From Actinomycetota bacterium (lineage in GTDB: Bacteria > Actinomycetota > Thermoleophilia > Miltoncostaeales > Miltoncostaeaceae): a stretch of DNA of 59,939 nucleotides. Positions 41,182 through 50,417 of the stretch are shown here, in pieces. Each line of letters begins with the position of its first letter. Positions within the stretch are counted from its first letter, which is position 1. The position numbers were made by a program, and so were the translations under genes. Below the pieces are notes generated by a model. It saw nothing but the letters and a program-made list of their open reading frames with translations. It was not told the origin of the DNA and searched no databases. The stretch covers positions 1-59,939 of the forward strand of contig JACJWX010000016.1 of assembly GCA_020636905.1 (NCBI GenBank). The letters are read 5' to 3'.

Positions 41182-42761
41182 CGTAGCGGTCGCCTCAACG
41201 TGGCCAGCTGCGCCAGTTCGGGCACGCCGAAGGCGCGGACGGCGGCGATGTACGAGGCGGTTCCGGCCGCGAGCGCCAGGCTCACGCTGACCGCCTGAGC
41301 GGGGAGCGTCCGTCCCAGCAGATCGTCCAGCACGCGGTGCGTGGCCCAGCTCATCACTCCGAGCACGATGGCGGCCGCGCCGCAGCGCATGAACCCGTCG
41401 ATGAGCCAGGCGTTGTCGAGCCGTCCCACCCGCTTCCCGAGCTCGATCACCAGCATCAGGAAGGTGATGAAGCTGACGATCGAGGTCGAGAGCGGAATGC
41501 CGGGCGTGCCCAGCGGGACGAACAGCAGCAGGTCGAAGACGATGTTGAGCACCAGACCGATGGCGGCGATGCGGGTGGGCGTCCAGGGTTCCTGCAGCGA
41601 GAAGAACGCGCGGATCAGCAGCAGACTCGCGCCGTTGAACACCAGTCCGATCGTGAACGTGATGAGGGCCTCACCGGTGAACACCGTGTCCTGCGGGCCG
41701 AACTGCCCCCGCTCGTAGACCAGTCGCACCACCGGGGCGGCGAGCACCATCAGGAACGCGCTCGCCGGAAGCAGCATGAAGAAGATCTGGCGCACCCCGC
41801 TGGTGACCATCTCCCCCACGCCGTCGTTGTCGCCGCGGGCAACCATCCGGGCGATCGCCGGGAACAGCACCGTGCTGATGGCGACGCTGAACACGCCCTG
41901 GGGGAGGATGTACAGGCGGAACGCCTTGTCGACGGCGGCGACCGACGCCTCGCTGATGAACCCCGCCACGACGTTGTCCACCGCCGCGTTCACGTTGATC
42001 AGGCCGAGCCCGATCGTCACGGGCAGCATCAGGATGAGCACGCGCCGAAGGTGCGGTGACCGGAGGTGCATCCCGAACGGCCCCTTGCCGCGCAGATGCG
42101 GCAGCAGGAACAGCAGCTGACCCAGGGTCCCGATCAGGATGCCCACCGCGTAGGCGTTGATTCGCTCGTCGGGCGGGAGCACCAGGGCCCCGATGCCCAT
42201 GCAGGCGATGATCAGGACGTTCCACAGGACGGGCACGAACCCCGTCGCGCCGAACTCGCCGTTGGCCTGCAGAACCGCCGACACGATTCCGGTCAGCGCC
42301 AGGAGCAGCACGATCGGGAACATGATCTGGCTGAGTCGGACCGTCAGATCCTGCGTCTCGGGATCGAGCGCCGGCGCGAAGATGGGCATGACCCAGGGCG
42401 CGGTCACCACCGCCAGGAGCGTCACGGCCCCGAGCACCATGGTCGTGAACCCGACCACTGCTCCGATCAGGCGGTTCGCCTCCCGCTCGCGTCCCTGCTC
42501 CACCAGATGGGTGTAGGTGGGGATCAGCGCGGCCGACAGCGCGGAGTCCGCCACCAGACTGCGCAGGATGTTCGGCACGTTGAAGGCGATGACGAACGCC
42601 GCCATCTGCCCGCTCAACCCGAACAGGGCGGCGGCGATGATCTCCCGGACCAGACCAATGACCCGCGAGAGGCCCGTCCAGATCGCGAACACTGCGGTGC
42701 TGCGGCCCACGCTCGAACGGCGCTGGCGCCCGGGGGTGGGCGCTTCCCGACCGCTCGTCAC
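41178..42761 (-). CDS. murJ: Lipid II flippase MurJ (MviN)
   Basis: This 527-residue polytopic membrane protein of the MOP superfamily has about 14 hydrophobic segments. Signatures are GLSRVIGLVREIIAAALFG near the N-terminus, NVPNILRSLVADSALSAALI, LLALTGIVSAVLQANGEFG, LPVTIGLGLINVNAAVDN and GVFSVAISTVLFPAIAR. MurJ moves lipid II across the membrane for peptidoglycan synthesis. The N-terminal 20 residues are basic and cytosolic. It is divergent from rpsT and translationally coupled to lepA. Confidence 0.93.
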   Translation of the reverse strand: MTSGREAPTPGRQRRSSVGRSTAVFAIWTGLSRVIGLVREIIAAALFGLSGQMAAFVIAFNVPNILRSLVADSALSAALIPTYTHLVEQGREREANRLIGAVVGFTTMVLGAVTLLAVVTAPWVMPIFAPALDPETQDLTVRLSQIMFPIVLLLALTGIVSAVLQANGEFGATGFVPVLWNVLIIACMGIGALVLPPDERINAYAVGILIGTLGQLLFLLPHLRGKGPFGMHLRSPHLRRVLILMLPVTIGLGLINVNAAVDNVVAGFISEASVAAVDKAFRLYILPQGVFSVAISTVLFPAIARMVARGDNDGVGEMVTSGVRQIFFMLLPASAFLMVLAAPVVRLVYERGQFGPQDTVFTGEALITFTIGLVFNGASLLLIRAFFSLQEPWTPTRIAAIGLVLNIVFDLLLFVPLGTPGIPLSTSIVSFITFLMLVIELGKRVGRLDNAWLIDGFMRCGAAAIVLGVMSWATHRVLDDLLGRTLPAQAVSVSLALAAGTASYIAAVRAFGVPELAQLATLRRPLR

Positions 42762-42830
42762 GACCGCCTGGCGAGAAGCGTCATCGCTGGTACCATACGC
42801 GGTCGTTCGACCGACGGAGGACGCCCAAAC

Positions 42831-43097
42831 GTGGCGAATATCAAGCAGCAGAAGAAGCGAATCCTGATCTCGGAGCGCCAGCGCTCCCGCAACCTGCGAT
42901 ACCGCTCAACCATGAAGACCCTCACCCGTGGGCTCATCGAAGCGGCCGAGCAGGGCGCCGATGACATCGCCGAGCGCGCGCGTGCGCTCGAGCACCTGAT
43001 CGACCGCGCCGCGGCCGAGGGCGTCATCCACAAGAACACCGCCGCCCGCAGAAAGCGCCGCGTCGCGCACATCGCCGCAGGGACGACCGCGGCCTGA
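42831..43097 (+). CDS. rpsT: Ribosomal protein S20
   Basis: This 88-residue basic helical protein starts MANIKQQKKRILISERQRSR and continues RNLRYRSTMKTLTR and IHKNTAARRKRRVAHI, the S20 pattern. S20 binds 16S rRNA early in 30S assembly. GTG 42831 has GGAGG about 11 bases upstream. The long open frame upstream is antisense to murJ and not part of the gene. Non-AUG starts are common for rpsT and may be tied to autoregulation. It is divergent from murJ, with 69 bases between. Confidence 0.93.
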   Translation: MANIKQQKKRILISERQRSRNLRYRSTMKTLTRGLIEAAEQGADDIAERARALEHLIDRAAAEGVIHKNTAARRKRRVAHIAAGTTAA

Positions 43098-43107
43098 TCC
43101 TCCGGTT

Positions 43108-43131
43108 CGGGGCCACGGCAGCGCGGCCCCG
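43108..43131. terminator. Hairpin after rpsT
   Basis: A 7-base stem CGGGGCC/GGCCCCG with a 10-base loop lies 10 bases after the rpsT stop. A second weaker stem GCACCG/CGGTGC follows at about 43145-43164. No T-run is present. Confidence 0.45.
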
Positions 43132-43229
43132 GATCGACCTTCCTGCACCGGCTCACTTCGGTGCCGGTCCGAAAGCCCTGACCGGCGGCCCGTGACGGCA
43201 CCGGCCGGGCGCGTGGCCCTGCCGAACCG

Positions 43230-44288
43230 TCAGTGCGACTCGACACCGCCCCGGGCGATGGCGATCAGGTCGCGTGCTGCGCGTTCCAGGACGTACCGCC
43301 GGCCGTCGTCCGGCGTCACGCCGAGGCCGGCGTCGACCGACACCCGCAGGTCGATCTCGAGTCGCGCCAGCCGAGCAAGGGAATGCGCGCCCGCGTTCGC
43401 CGGCATGCTCTGCACCTGTTCCGCCACCTTCCGAGCCGGGAACCCGCGGATTCCTGTGGCTTCGGTGATCTGGTCAGGGCTGGGAGCCGGGCCCATCGCC
43501 TGCCCGGCCGCGAGGGCTCGGAAATGTCGCATCAGGCCCATCACGATCACCTGGGGGGCGGACTGGGCGTCACCCCCGGCGAGGTCGTGCAGGTGGTGGT
43601 AGACGTCGGCGGCGGAGCCGCTGACGAGCGCGTCCGCGAGTTCGTAGACCCGGGCCTCCGGATTGGGATGTACGGCGTCCGCGACCATCCGCCGATCGAT
43701 CGGCTCGTCTCCGGCGAGCACAACGAGCTTCTGGGCCTCGGTGCTGAGCATCGTCGCGCTGAGCGACGTGCGGGCCGAATCGGTCGGATCCGGACAGACA
43801 CGCTCCATCACCATCCGGGCGACACCCGGCGCGACGCGCCCTCCGAGGCGGGCGACCTCCTGGGTGAAGTGTTCCTCCAGCCACCGCCGCCGTTCACGCA
43901 CGCTCGCCTTCGCCGGAGGCCCCCAGCGGAGCACCTGCCCCACCCGCTCGATCGCCTGGTGCAGCTTCTGCGGCACACCGCCGGCAGACACGATGGCGAG
44001 CACGGTGCCGGGATTCGGATCGTCCAGGTACGCCAGCAGCGGACCGACGTCCGGCGCCCGCCAGGCGTCTGCCTCCTCGACGACGATGAGCCGCAGTCCA
44101 CCGAAGCTCAGCGTCTGCGCGCTGGCCGCGACCACGTCCGGCGGGTGTTCCTGGGCCGTGAGCCGTTCAGTCTCCAGACACCCGTCTTCGACGGCTCGTT
44201 TGATGAGGCGGGCCACGGTCCGCTCCACCTTGGGCCGATCCTCACCGAAGATCGCGTAGACCGGTTTGAGTGGATCTCGCTCGCTCAC
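43230..44288 (-). CDS. holA: DNA polymerase III delta subunit
   Basis: This 352-residue protein matches HolA: KPVYAIFGEDRPKVERTVAR at the N-terminus, AQTLSFGGLRLIVVEEADAW, LAYLDDPNPGTVLAIVS, LSTEAQKLVVLAGDEPID, and the helical C-terminal domain with ELADALVSGSAADVYHHLHD and MGLMRHFRALAAGQAM. HolA opens the beta clamp as part of the clamp loader. GTG 44288 is preferred over the longer frame. It follows comEC with 31 bases between them, the common comEA-comEC-holA neighbourhood, although comEA is inverted here. Confidence 0.88.
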   Translation of the reverse strand: MSERDPLKPVYAIFGEDRPKVERTVARLIKRAVEDGCLETERLTAQEHPPDVVAASAQTLSFGGLRLIVVEEADAWRAPDVGPLLAYLDDPNPGTVLAIVSAGGVPQKLHQAIERVGQVLRWGPPAKASVRERRRWLEEHFTQEVARLGGRVAPGVARMVMERVCPDPTDSARTSLSATMLSTEAQKLVVLAGDEPIDRRMVADAVHPNPEARVYELADALVSGSAADVYHHLHDLAGGDAQSAPQVIVMGLMRHFRALAAGQAMGPAPSPDQITEATGIRGFPARKVAEQVQSMPANAGAHSLARLARLEIDLRVSVDAGLGVTPDDGRRYVLERAARDLIAIARGGVESH

Positions 44289-44319
44289 CGCCCAATCGTA
44301 CGCTCCACCTCCCCGGACC

Positions 44320-45774
44320 TCATCGCGCCACCCGGCCGTGCCACGTCGGCGCACGGCGCCCGGCTCCCCACACCGCGACGGCGGGTATTCCGGCGAGCGG
44401 GGCGGCCCACCCCGGAACGTCGAGGCTTGCGCCCGGAACCGCCGCTCCGATCGCCGCCACGTCCAGGACCACCGCCGCGCACCACCCCGCCGCCCAGAGG
44501 GCCAGGGCGGCCGGCGGTCCGAGGAACGGTGCGGTGACCGCCCCGGCGAGTCCGAGCATCAGGATCACACTTGCGAGCGGAACCGCGACGACGTTGGCGA
44601 TCACCCCGATGATCGAAACGGCATTGAAGTTCCAGACCATGACCGGCGCGGTCGCCAGGCTCGCCGCCAGCGACACCGCCACCAGCGGTCCGATCCGCTC
44701 CGGGATCCAGCCGGCGAGCCCCCGCACCAGCGGGGCGGTGAGGGCGAGGATCCCGACGACCGCGGCAAAGGACAGTTGCAGCCCCGGGTCCCCGACGTCG
44801 CGTGGCCGATACGCAAGCAGCACGGCGAGCGCCGCGAGCACGACATACCAGCGATCGCGGCTTCGGCTCAGGCTGTGCGCGGCCAGGGCGACCTGAGCGG
44901 ACACGCAGGCCCGCCAGACCGACGGCCCCGACTCGCACAGGGCGCAGTATCCGAACACCGCCAGCGACGTGGCGACGAGGACCGGGGTGCGAGCGACGCC
45001 CAGGGTCCGGAGCAGCAGTGCCGAGGTCACGACGATGATGGCCACGTTCTGGCCGGAGACGGCGACGAGATGGCTGAGTCCGCTGTCGCGAACCTCGTCA
45101 CGCGTCGACGCGTCGAGCCCGTCGGAGCCGCCGAGCACGACGCCCTGCACCAGGACGCCGGCGTCGCCGGGGACGCGGTCGTTGATCCGCCGGGCAATGC
45201 CGCGTGCCGCTGCGTCACGGAGTCCCATAGCGCCCCCTCGGCGGCCGAGGAGGGTCGCCTGCGCCCCCAGGCCGATCCGCGCGCTGATCCCGCGTCGGAG
45301 CAGGTAGCGCCGCCACCACCCGGCGTCGCCGGGGCGCGCAGGCGATCGAAGCCGACCCCGCACCGCGATGCGATCGCCGATGTCCGGGACCGGTCCGAAG
45401 GCGGTCGCGAGGATCTTGGCGCCGGTTGCCGGCCCGGAATCGACGCGAACCACCGCGCGCCACCCCCCCGAGCCGGTGCGCCGCGGTGTGTCGTCGACGA
45501 TGCCCGTGCTGTCGATCGACAATGGAAGTTCCAGACGGGCCGGTGCCGTCGCGTGCACGCGCCAGGTCCCCCAGACCCAGGCGCCCGCGCACATGAGCAC
45601 GAGCGTGGCGGCGATCGTCGCCCGGGGTCGCAGACGCAGCGCGGCGACCAGCAGCGCCGCGACTCCGGTGAGCGGAGCGGCCCAAACCGGGGCGTCCCCT
45701 GCGACCGATGCCAGGAGCCCGCCGATGACCGCCGCGAGCACGAGGTGCGGCGCCCAGCGATGGAACGCGCTCAT
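44320..45774 (-). CDS. comEC: ComEC/Rec2 family DNA-uptake channel (short form)
   Basis: This 484-residue membrane protein has the N-terminal DUF4131-like region (about 1-170, with an OB-like segment STGIVDDTPRRTGSGGW) and the Competence domain: GVVLGGSDGLDASTRDEVRD, SGLSHLVAVSGQNVAIIVV and LPRDVGDPG-like YRPRDVGDPGLQLSFAA. About 10 membrane segments are visible. It ends soon after the competence domain, without the C-terminal metallo-beta-lactamase domain found in longer ComEC proteins. ATG 45774 is preferred over 45795. ComEC forms the channel for single-stranded DNA during transformation. comEA is divergent. Confidence 0.87.
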   Translation of the reverse strand: MSAFHRWAPHLVLAAVIGGLLASVAGDAPVWAAPLTGVAALLVAALRLRPRATIAATLVLMCAGAWVWGTWRVHATAPARLELPLSIDSTGIVDDTPRRTGSGGWRAVVRVDSGPATGAKILATAFGPVPDIGDRIAVRGRLRSPARPGDAGWWRRYLLRRGISARIGLGAQATLLGRRGGAMGLRDAAARGIARRINDRVPGDAGVLVQGVVLGGSDGLDASTRDEVRDSGLSHLVAVSGQNVAIIVVTSALLLRTLGVARTPVLVATSLAVFGYCALCESGPSVWRACVSAQVALAAHSLSRSRDRWYVVLAALAVLLAYRPRDVGDPGLQLSFAAVVGILALTAPLVRGLAGWIPERIGPLVAVSLAASLATAPVMVWNFNAVSIIGVIANVVAVPLASVILMLGLAGAVTAPFLGPPAALALWAAGWCAAVVLDVAAIGAAVPGASLDVPGWAAPLAGIPAVAVWGAGRRAPTWHGRVAR

Positions 45775-45925
45775 TGTGGGTCCGGTCGGAGTCACACCGT
45801 GACGGTAGGGAGATCGGTGTCACGAGACGCGCGTGGATCGCACCAGGACGGTGACGTCGACGGTGTCCCACCCCCGGCACGTTCCATGGCCGATGCGTCA
45901 CACATTCCTGCCTACGGTTCGACCC

Positions 45926-46522
45926 ATGGACCGGCTCGCTCCCTGGATCGCCCGCACCAGACTCGCCCATCTCGGGCTCGCAGTCGTGCTTGCCCTTGGC
46001 GGGTGGTGGGCGCTGCAGCGCGACTCCTCAGGGGGCTTCCCGGACACGCCACCGGTCAGCCCGATGGTGACCATGGCGCTCCCGCCCACCGAGCCGGGTC
46101 CTCTCGTCCACGTCGTGGGAGCCGTTCGCCGTCCCGGTGTCTATCGGGTTGCCAACGGCGCCCGCGTCCTCGCGGCCGTCCGCAAGGCGGGTGGTCCGTC
46201 CGGCGGCGCCGACCTGGCCGGGGTGAACCTCGCCGGCCCGGTCAGCGACGGGCAGCAGATCGTCATCCCGAACCGTTCGACCTCGGCAGGCGCAGCGGCG
46301 GGGGTGTCAGGTGCGTCGGCGGCATCGGACGCCCCCATCCAGCTCTCGACCGCCGACGCCGCTGATCTGGAGACGCTCGACGGGATCGGCCCGACGCTCG
46401 CGGCCAGAATCATCGAATGGCGCGATCAGCACGGAGGGTTCGGCAGCGTCGAGGACCTGCTCGAGGTCCCGGGGATCGGCGAGGCCAGGCTCGCGGCGAT
46501 CGAGTCCCGGGTCGCGCCATGA
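45926..46522 (+). CDS. comEA: ComEA-type DNA-binding protein
   Basis: This 198-residue protein has an N-terminal membrane anchor (LAHLGLAVVLALGGWWAL) and an SLBB-like domain (VHVVGAVRRPGVYRVANGAR, KAGGPSGGADLAGVNLAGPV). A short linker leads to a helix-hairpin-helix domain: ADAADLETLDGIGPTLAARI, FGSVEDLLEVPGIGEARLAA. ComEA binds incoming DNA on the outer face of the membrane and passes it to ComEC. ATG 45926 fits the anchor; a longer frame to 45833 is unlikely. It is divergent from comEC and convergent with leuS. Confidence 0.88.
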   Translation: MDRLAPWIARTRLAHLGLAVVLALGGWWALQRDSSGGFPDTPPVSPMVTMALPPTEPGPLVHVVGAVRRPGVYRVANGARVLAAVRKAGGPSGGADLAGVNLAGPVSDGQQIVIPNRSTSAGAAAGVSGASAASDAPIQLSTADAADLETLDGIGPTLAARIIEWRDQHGGFGSVEDLLEVPGIGEARLAAIESRVAP

Positions 46523-46569
46523 GGATGGCGTCGCCCGTGCTCAGGCGTCCACGTCGGAGCGACCGCCCT

Positions 46570-49095
46570 CTACCCCTTGACGACCACATTGACGAGTCGA
46601 TCGGGCACGACGATCTCCCGGACCACCTCCTTGCCGGCGATCGCCGCCTGGATCTTCTCCGATGCCCGCGCCGCGGCCAGCAACGCGTCGTCTCCGAGTC
46701 CCGCGGCCACCTCCACGCGATCGCGGAGTTTTCCGTTGACCTGAAGCACGAGCGTGATCTGGTCGGTCGCCATCAGTGCCGGATCGGCGGTCGGCCACGG
46801 CGCCTCCCAGAGGCGATCGCCTCCCAGGCGTTCCCACATCTCACAGCTCACGTGAGGCGCGAACGGGAACAGCAGCGAGACGGCCGTCTGAACGGCATAT
46901 CTGAAGGCGTGCCCGGTGTCCTCGGAATCCGCCGGCGTGCGCGTTGCGGCATTCGTCAGTTCCTGGATCGCGCTGATGGCGGTGTGAAACGAGAAGCGCT
47001 CACCGACGTCCCCGGTGACCTTGTCGATGGTGGCCTCAACCTTTCTCACCAGCTCGCGCGCATCCGCATCGCGCGCCAGGGAGTCGCCACTCGGCCGATC
47101 GACGACACCGCGTCCGTCGTCACATGCGGAAACCTGGGTCCACAAACGATCCAGGAACCGCCGGGCGCCGATGACGCCTCGGTCGCTCCATTCGATGTCG
47201 TCGGCGGCCGGCCCCATGAACATCACGTACAGGCGCAGCGTGTCGGCCCCGAACCGATCGACGATCTCATCCGGAGAGACCACGTTGCCCTTGCTCTTGC
47301 TCATCTTCGCGCCGTCGCGATAGATCATCCCCTGCGTGAACAACCGGGCGAAGGGCTCGCGCATCCCCACCAGGCCCAGGTCGTTCAGGACCTTGGTGAA
47401 GAACCGCGCGTAGAGCAGATGGAGCACCGCGTGTTCGATGCCCCCGATGTACTGGTCCACGGGCAGCCAGTAGTCGACCACGTCCTTCTCGAACGGCCCA
47501 CCGCCGTAGTTCGGCGCTGTGTAGCGCAGGAAGTACCACGAGGAATCGACGAACGTGTCCATCGTGTCCGTTTCGCGCTGCGCATCCCCCCCGCAGCGCG
47601 GGCACGGCGTGTTCACGAACGCCTCGCTCGCCGCCAGCGGCGAACGCCCCTTCGGCGCGTAGTCGTCGACGTCGGGCAGCAACACCGGAAGTTGGTCGTC
47701 CGGGACCGGCACCGTGCCGCACGCGTCGCAGTGGACCACCGGGATTGGCACACCCCAGTACCGCTGCCGCGAGATGAGCCAGTCGCGCAGCCGATAGCCG
47801 ATGGTCGCCTCGCCGACGCCGTTGTCGGTCAACCACGCGGCAATCCTCGACTTCGCGTCCTCGACGGTGAGGCCGTCGAGAAAGGTCGAATTGACGAGCC
47901 TGCCGTCGCCGGCTTCGGCGCCCTCGAACGGCGCATCCGCATCGACACCATCCCCGGCCACCACCCGGACGACCGGCAGGTCGTGCTGGCGCGCAAACGC
48001 GTAGTCGCGTTCGTCGTGCCCGGGAACGGCCATCACGGCACCCGTTCCGTAGTCCATCAAGACGTAGTCGGCGACCCACACCGGCAGCCGCTCACCGTTG
48101 ACCGGGTTGATGACGTAGCGGCCGGTGAAGACCCCCGTCTTGGGCTTGTCGGTCGCGGCGCGGTCGGCCAGCGAGGCCCGCGCCGCCGCGCGGGCGTAGT
48201 CCATGACGGCGTCCTGTTCCGGGCGTCCGTCGACGAGTGCCGCCACCAGGGGATGTTCGGGAGCGATGAGGAAGAAGGTGGCTCCGAACAGCGTGTCGGG
48301 ACGGGTCGTGAACACCTGCAGGTCATGGGTCCCGTCATCGGTCCTGAACGAGACCCTGGCACCCTCGGAGCGCCCGATCCAGTTCCGCTGCATCGCCAGC
48401 ACGCGTTCCGGCCAGTCCTCCAGGAGGTCCATGTCCTCGAGCAGGGCGTCCGCGTAGTCGGTGATCCGCAGAAACCACTGCGTGAGCTGGCGAAGCTCGA
48501 CCTGTGTCCCGCATCGCTCGCAGGAGCCGTCGATGACCTGCTCGTTTGCCAGTACCGTCTGGTCGGTGGGACACCAGTTGACCGCCGCCTCGCGCCGCTC
48601 GGCGAGACCTTTCTCGAACATCCGCAGGAAGATCCACTGAGTCCAGTGGTAGTAGCCGGGATCCGCGGTCGAGATCTCGGTGTCCCAATCGATGGAGAAC
48701 CCGAGCCGCTGCAGCTGTTCCCGGATGCGCGCGATGTTCCGCGCCGTCACCGCCGCCGGTGGCTCGCCGGTCCGGATCGCGGCATTCTCAGCGGGGAGGC
48801 CGAACGCGTCGTATCCCATTGGGTGGAAAACGGCCGCGCCCTGCCGGCGCCGATAGTGCGCGATGGCGTCGCCCATGGTGTAGTTCTTGACGTGCCCCAT
48901 GTGGATTTCTCCGGAGGGGTACGGCAGCATCTCGAGGACGTACGCCTTTGCGCGGTCAGGGAGGTCGACGGGAATGCCATCGCGGGAGATCACCTCGGAG
49001 GCGAACGCGCGCTCGTCGTTCCAGATGCGCTGCCAGCGCGTTTCGATGGCCGCGGCGTCGTATCCGCGATTCGGTGGTGATGGTTCGGTCGTCAT
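46570..49095 (-). CDS. leuS: Leucyl-tRNA synthetase
   Basis: This 841-residue class Ia synthetase charges tRNA-Leu. The HIGH motif appears in LPYPSGEIHMGHVKNYTMGD and the KMSKS motif in KMSKSKGNVVSPDEI. The CP1 editing domain (about 225-420) contains FTTRPDTLFGATFFLIAPEH and the acidic VMDYGTGAVMAVPGHDERD. The C-terminal domain ends VQVNGKLRDRVEVAAG and KEVVREIVVPDRLVNVVV. ATG 49095 is only 10 bases from a TATACT box, so the transcript is probably near leaderless. Complete and standard. Confidence 0.95.
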   Translation of the reverse strand: MTTEPSPPNRGYDAAAIETRWQRIWNDERAFASEVISRDGIPVDLPDRAKAYVLEMLPYPSGEIHMGHVKNYTMGDAIAHYRRRQGAAVFHPMGYDAFGLPAENAAIRTGEPPAAVTARNIARIREQLQRLGFSIDWDTEISTADPGYYHWTQWIFLRMFEKGLAERREAAVNWCPTDQTVLANEQVIDGSCERCGTQVELRQLTQWFLRITDYADALLEDMDLLEDWPERVLAMQRNWIGRSEGARVSFRTDDGTHDLQVFTTRPDTLFGATFFLIAPEHPLVAALVDGRPEQDAVMDYARAAARASLADRAATDKPKTGVFTGRYVINPVNGERLPVWVADYVLMDYGTGAVMAVPGHDERDYAFARQHDLPVVRVVAGDGVDADAPFEGAEAGDGRLVNSTFLDGLTVEDAKSRIAAWLTDNGVGEATIGYRLRDWLISRQRYWGVPIPVVHCDACGTVPVPDDQLPVLLPDVDDYAPKGRSPLAASEAFVNTPCPRCGGDAQRETDTMDTFVDSSWYFLRYTAPNYGGGPFEKDVVDYWLPVDQYIGGIEHAVLHLLYARFFTKVLNDLGLVGMREPFARLFTQGMIYRDGAKMSKSKGNVVSPDEIVDRFGADTLRLYVMFMGPAADDIEWSDRGVIGARRFLDRLWTQVSACDDGRGVVDRPSGDSLARDADARELVRKVEATIDKVTGDVGERFSFHTAISAIQELTNAATRTPADSEDTGHAFRYAVQTAVSLLFPFAPHVSCEMWERLGGDRLWEAPWPTADPALMATDQITLVLQVNGKLRDRVEVAAGLGDDALLAAARASEKIQAAIAGKEVVREIVVPDRLVNVVVKG

Positions 49096-49104
49096 CGACG
49101 CGCC

Positions 49105-49110
49105 AGTATA
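49105..49110 (-). promoter_or_regulatory. Candidate -10 box for leuS
   Basis: TATACT within GATATACTGGCG ends 10 bases before the leuS ATG on the minus strand. Transcription would begin within a few bases of the start codon. No clear -35 box. Confidence 0.45.
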
Positions 49111-49134
49111 TCTTCGGGCTATGCGGTGCCCCCG

Positions 49135-49572
49135 ATGACCACGACGCCGGCCATCACGTTCCGAGAAGTCGTCCTTGACGACGATTTCTCGGGCATCCTG
49201 GACCTCTACCGCGCCCACAACTGGACGCACGCCAGGTCACCGGAACGTCTGAAGGTCGCGATCGCGGCTTCGTCGTTCGCGGTTGTCGCGGTCACGGGCG
49301 ACGGCACGGTCATCGGCTTCGCGCGTGCCATGTCGGACGAGGCGTTCGCCGTCTACATCGCCGACATCCTCGTGGCGCCCGAGTGGCAGCGACGCGGGAT
49401 CGGCCGCCGGATCACCCGCACGTTGCTCGACCGATACCCGCTGGACACGTTCCACCACCAGGTGCTCATCGCCGAGCCCGGGGCCGAGGGGTTCTATCGG
49501 CGGCTCGGAATGGCCCCCGTGAGTCTCTACGGACTCACCGCGTTCATCCGGACCCAGGATCGTCCCGACTAG
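49135..49572 (+). CDS. GNAT-family N-acetyltransferase
   Basis: This 145-residue protein has the GNAT core: GDGTVIGFARAMSDEAFAVY, YIADILVAPEWQRRGIGRRI (the acetyl-CoA Q/RxxGxG/A loop) and EPGAEGFYRRLGMAP. It resembles the small GNAT group that includes aralkylamine-type acetyltransferases, but the acceptor is unknown. ATG 49135 is given; GTG 49126 in frame is an alternative. It is divergent from leuS with 39 bases between the starts, so both promoters overlap. An IS481 remnant begins directly after its stop. Confidence 0.82.
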   Translation: MTTTPAITFREVVLDDDFSGILDLYRAHNWTHARSPERLKVAIAASSFAVVAVTGDGTVIGFARAMSDEAFAVYIADILVAPEWQRRGIGRRITRTLLDRYPLDTFHHQVLIAEPGAEGFYRRLGMAPVSLYGLTAFIRTQDRPD

Positions 49573-49574
49573 TG

Positions 49575-49934
49575 TCGTGAGTCGGAGTTCGGGCGCTGCG
49601 TGGCGAGCGAGAACCGCACGTAACACGGATAGGTTCGGGACGAGGCCGGTGGCATGTCCCGAGCCGACGACGCGCGCTCGGCGAGGCGAACCGATCCGAC
49701 AACCGATGATCCGATCCTCACCCCGGGGGCGTGCGTCGTAGGAACGCCGCGGGCGACTCGAACGATCCGGGAACCCCGCAATACCTTCTGTGTCGTGGCG
49801 GCTGCCCCGCTCGTAGTTCGGGTACGCGAACGCCCCAACCGGGCCTCGACATCCGCGATCCGATACACGGCGGCAACCCGCTGCACGGCGAACAACCGGC
49901 CATGCACCGTCAAACGAGCGTTCGCGTGTCCCAT
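49575..49934 (-). pseudogene. Truncated IS481-family transposase remnant
   Basis: From ATG 49934, preceded by AGGGAGGTCC, the minus strand reads MGHANARLTVHGRLFAVQRV, which I recognise as the start of IS481-type transposases. The frame is then lost. In another frame the family pattern resumes as GIAGFPDRSSRPRRS, RIIGCRIGSPRRARVVGSGH and LVPNLSVLRAVLARHAAPEL, and it stops near 49575. The catalytic DDE domain is absent. The 5' flank to about 50036 also looks like IS upstream sequence, but no terminal inverted repeats or target duplication were identified. It is a dead fragment abutting the GNAT gene. Confidence 0.68.
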
Positions 49935-50032
49935 GAGGACCTCCCTTGGGCCGGGAAGGCGTGAGACGCCTCCACAGCACCTCGGGGGTCCTCACCGGGT
50001 CAACCCGTCAACAACGTCCCGAGCAGCTGCAA

Positions 50033-50260
50033 CTAGAGCTTGAGCTCTCGCGGGAAGCGGATGACGGTGCTGAACACCGTTTCGCCGCCCTCCCGGTTCA
50101 GGACTTCTGCCCGATGTCCGCGATTGGCCCACACGTGTCGCTTCGCATGTTCGCGCGCGTCTTCCGCAAGATCGAATGTCTCGCGTTCCACGACGTCACC
50201 AGAGGCCTCGTCGACGATTTGCACACACCATCCGTCGACCGGGGGGAAAGGTCTTGGCAT
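50033..50260 (-). CDS. Small uncharacterised protein
   Basis: This 75-residue product has the sequence segments GWCVQIVDEASGDVVERETF, DLAEDAREHAKRHVWANRGH and ETVFSTVIRFPRELKL, which suggest a compact alpha/beta domain. GGAGGAT lies 6 bases before ATG 50260, a good ribosome binding site, which supports a real gene. I do not recognise the family. It lies between the IS481 remnant and ltrA. Confidence 0.55.
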   Translation of the reverse strand: MPRPFPPVDGWCVQIVDEASGDVVERETFDLAEDAREHAKRHVWANRGHRAEVLNREGGETVFSTVIRFPRELKL

Positions 50261-50417
50261 TCAGGATCCTCCACGCAACGAGTTCCAACCGGGGAGACTA
50301 CGGACCGTGGACAGTGACTGTGGGCTTTTCCCGTAGAAAACCGCGAGCGACCTCCGGATATCCACGCAGGCGCCCCGGATCCGCCACTCCCGACGTCGAT
50401 CCACCGGCCGCCGGGCG

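Noticed and set aside
39313..41298. 661-codon plus-strand frame opposite lepA
   Set aside because: Antisense shadow of lepA; no domain and biased composition.
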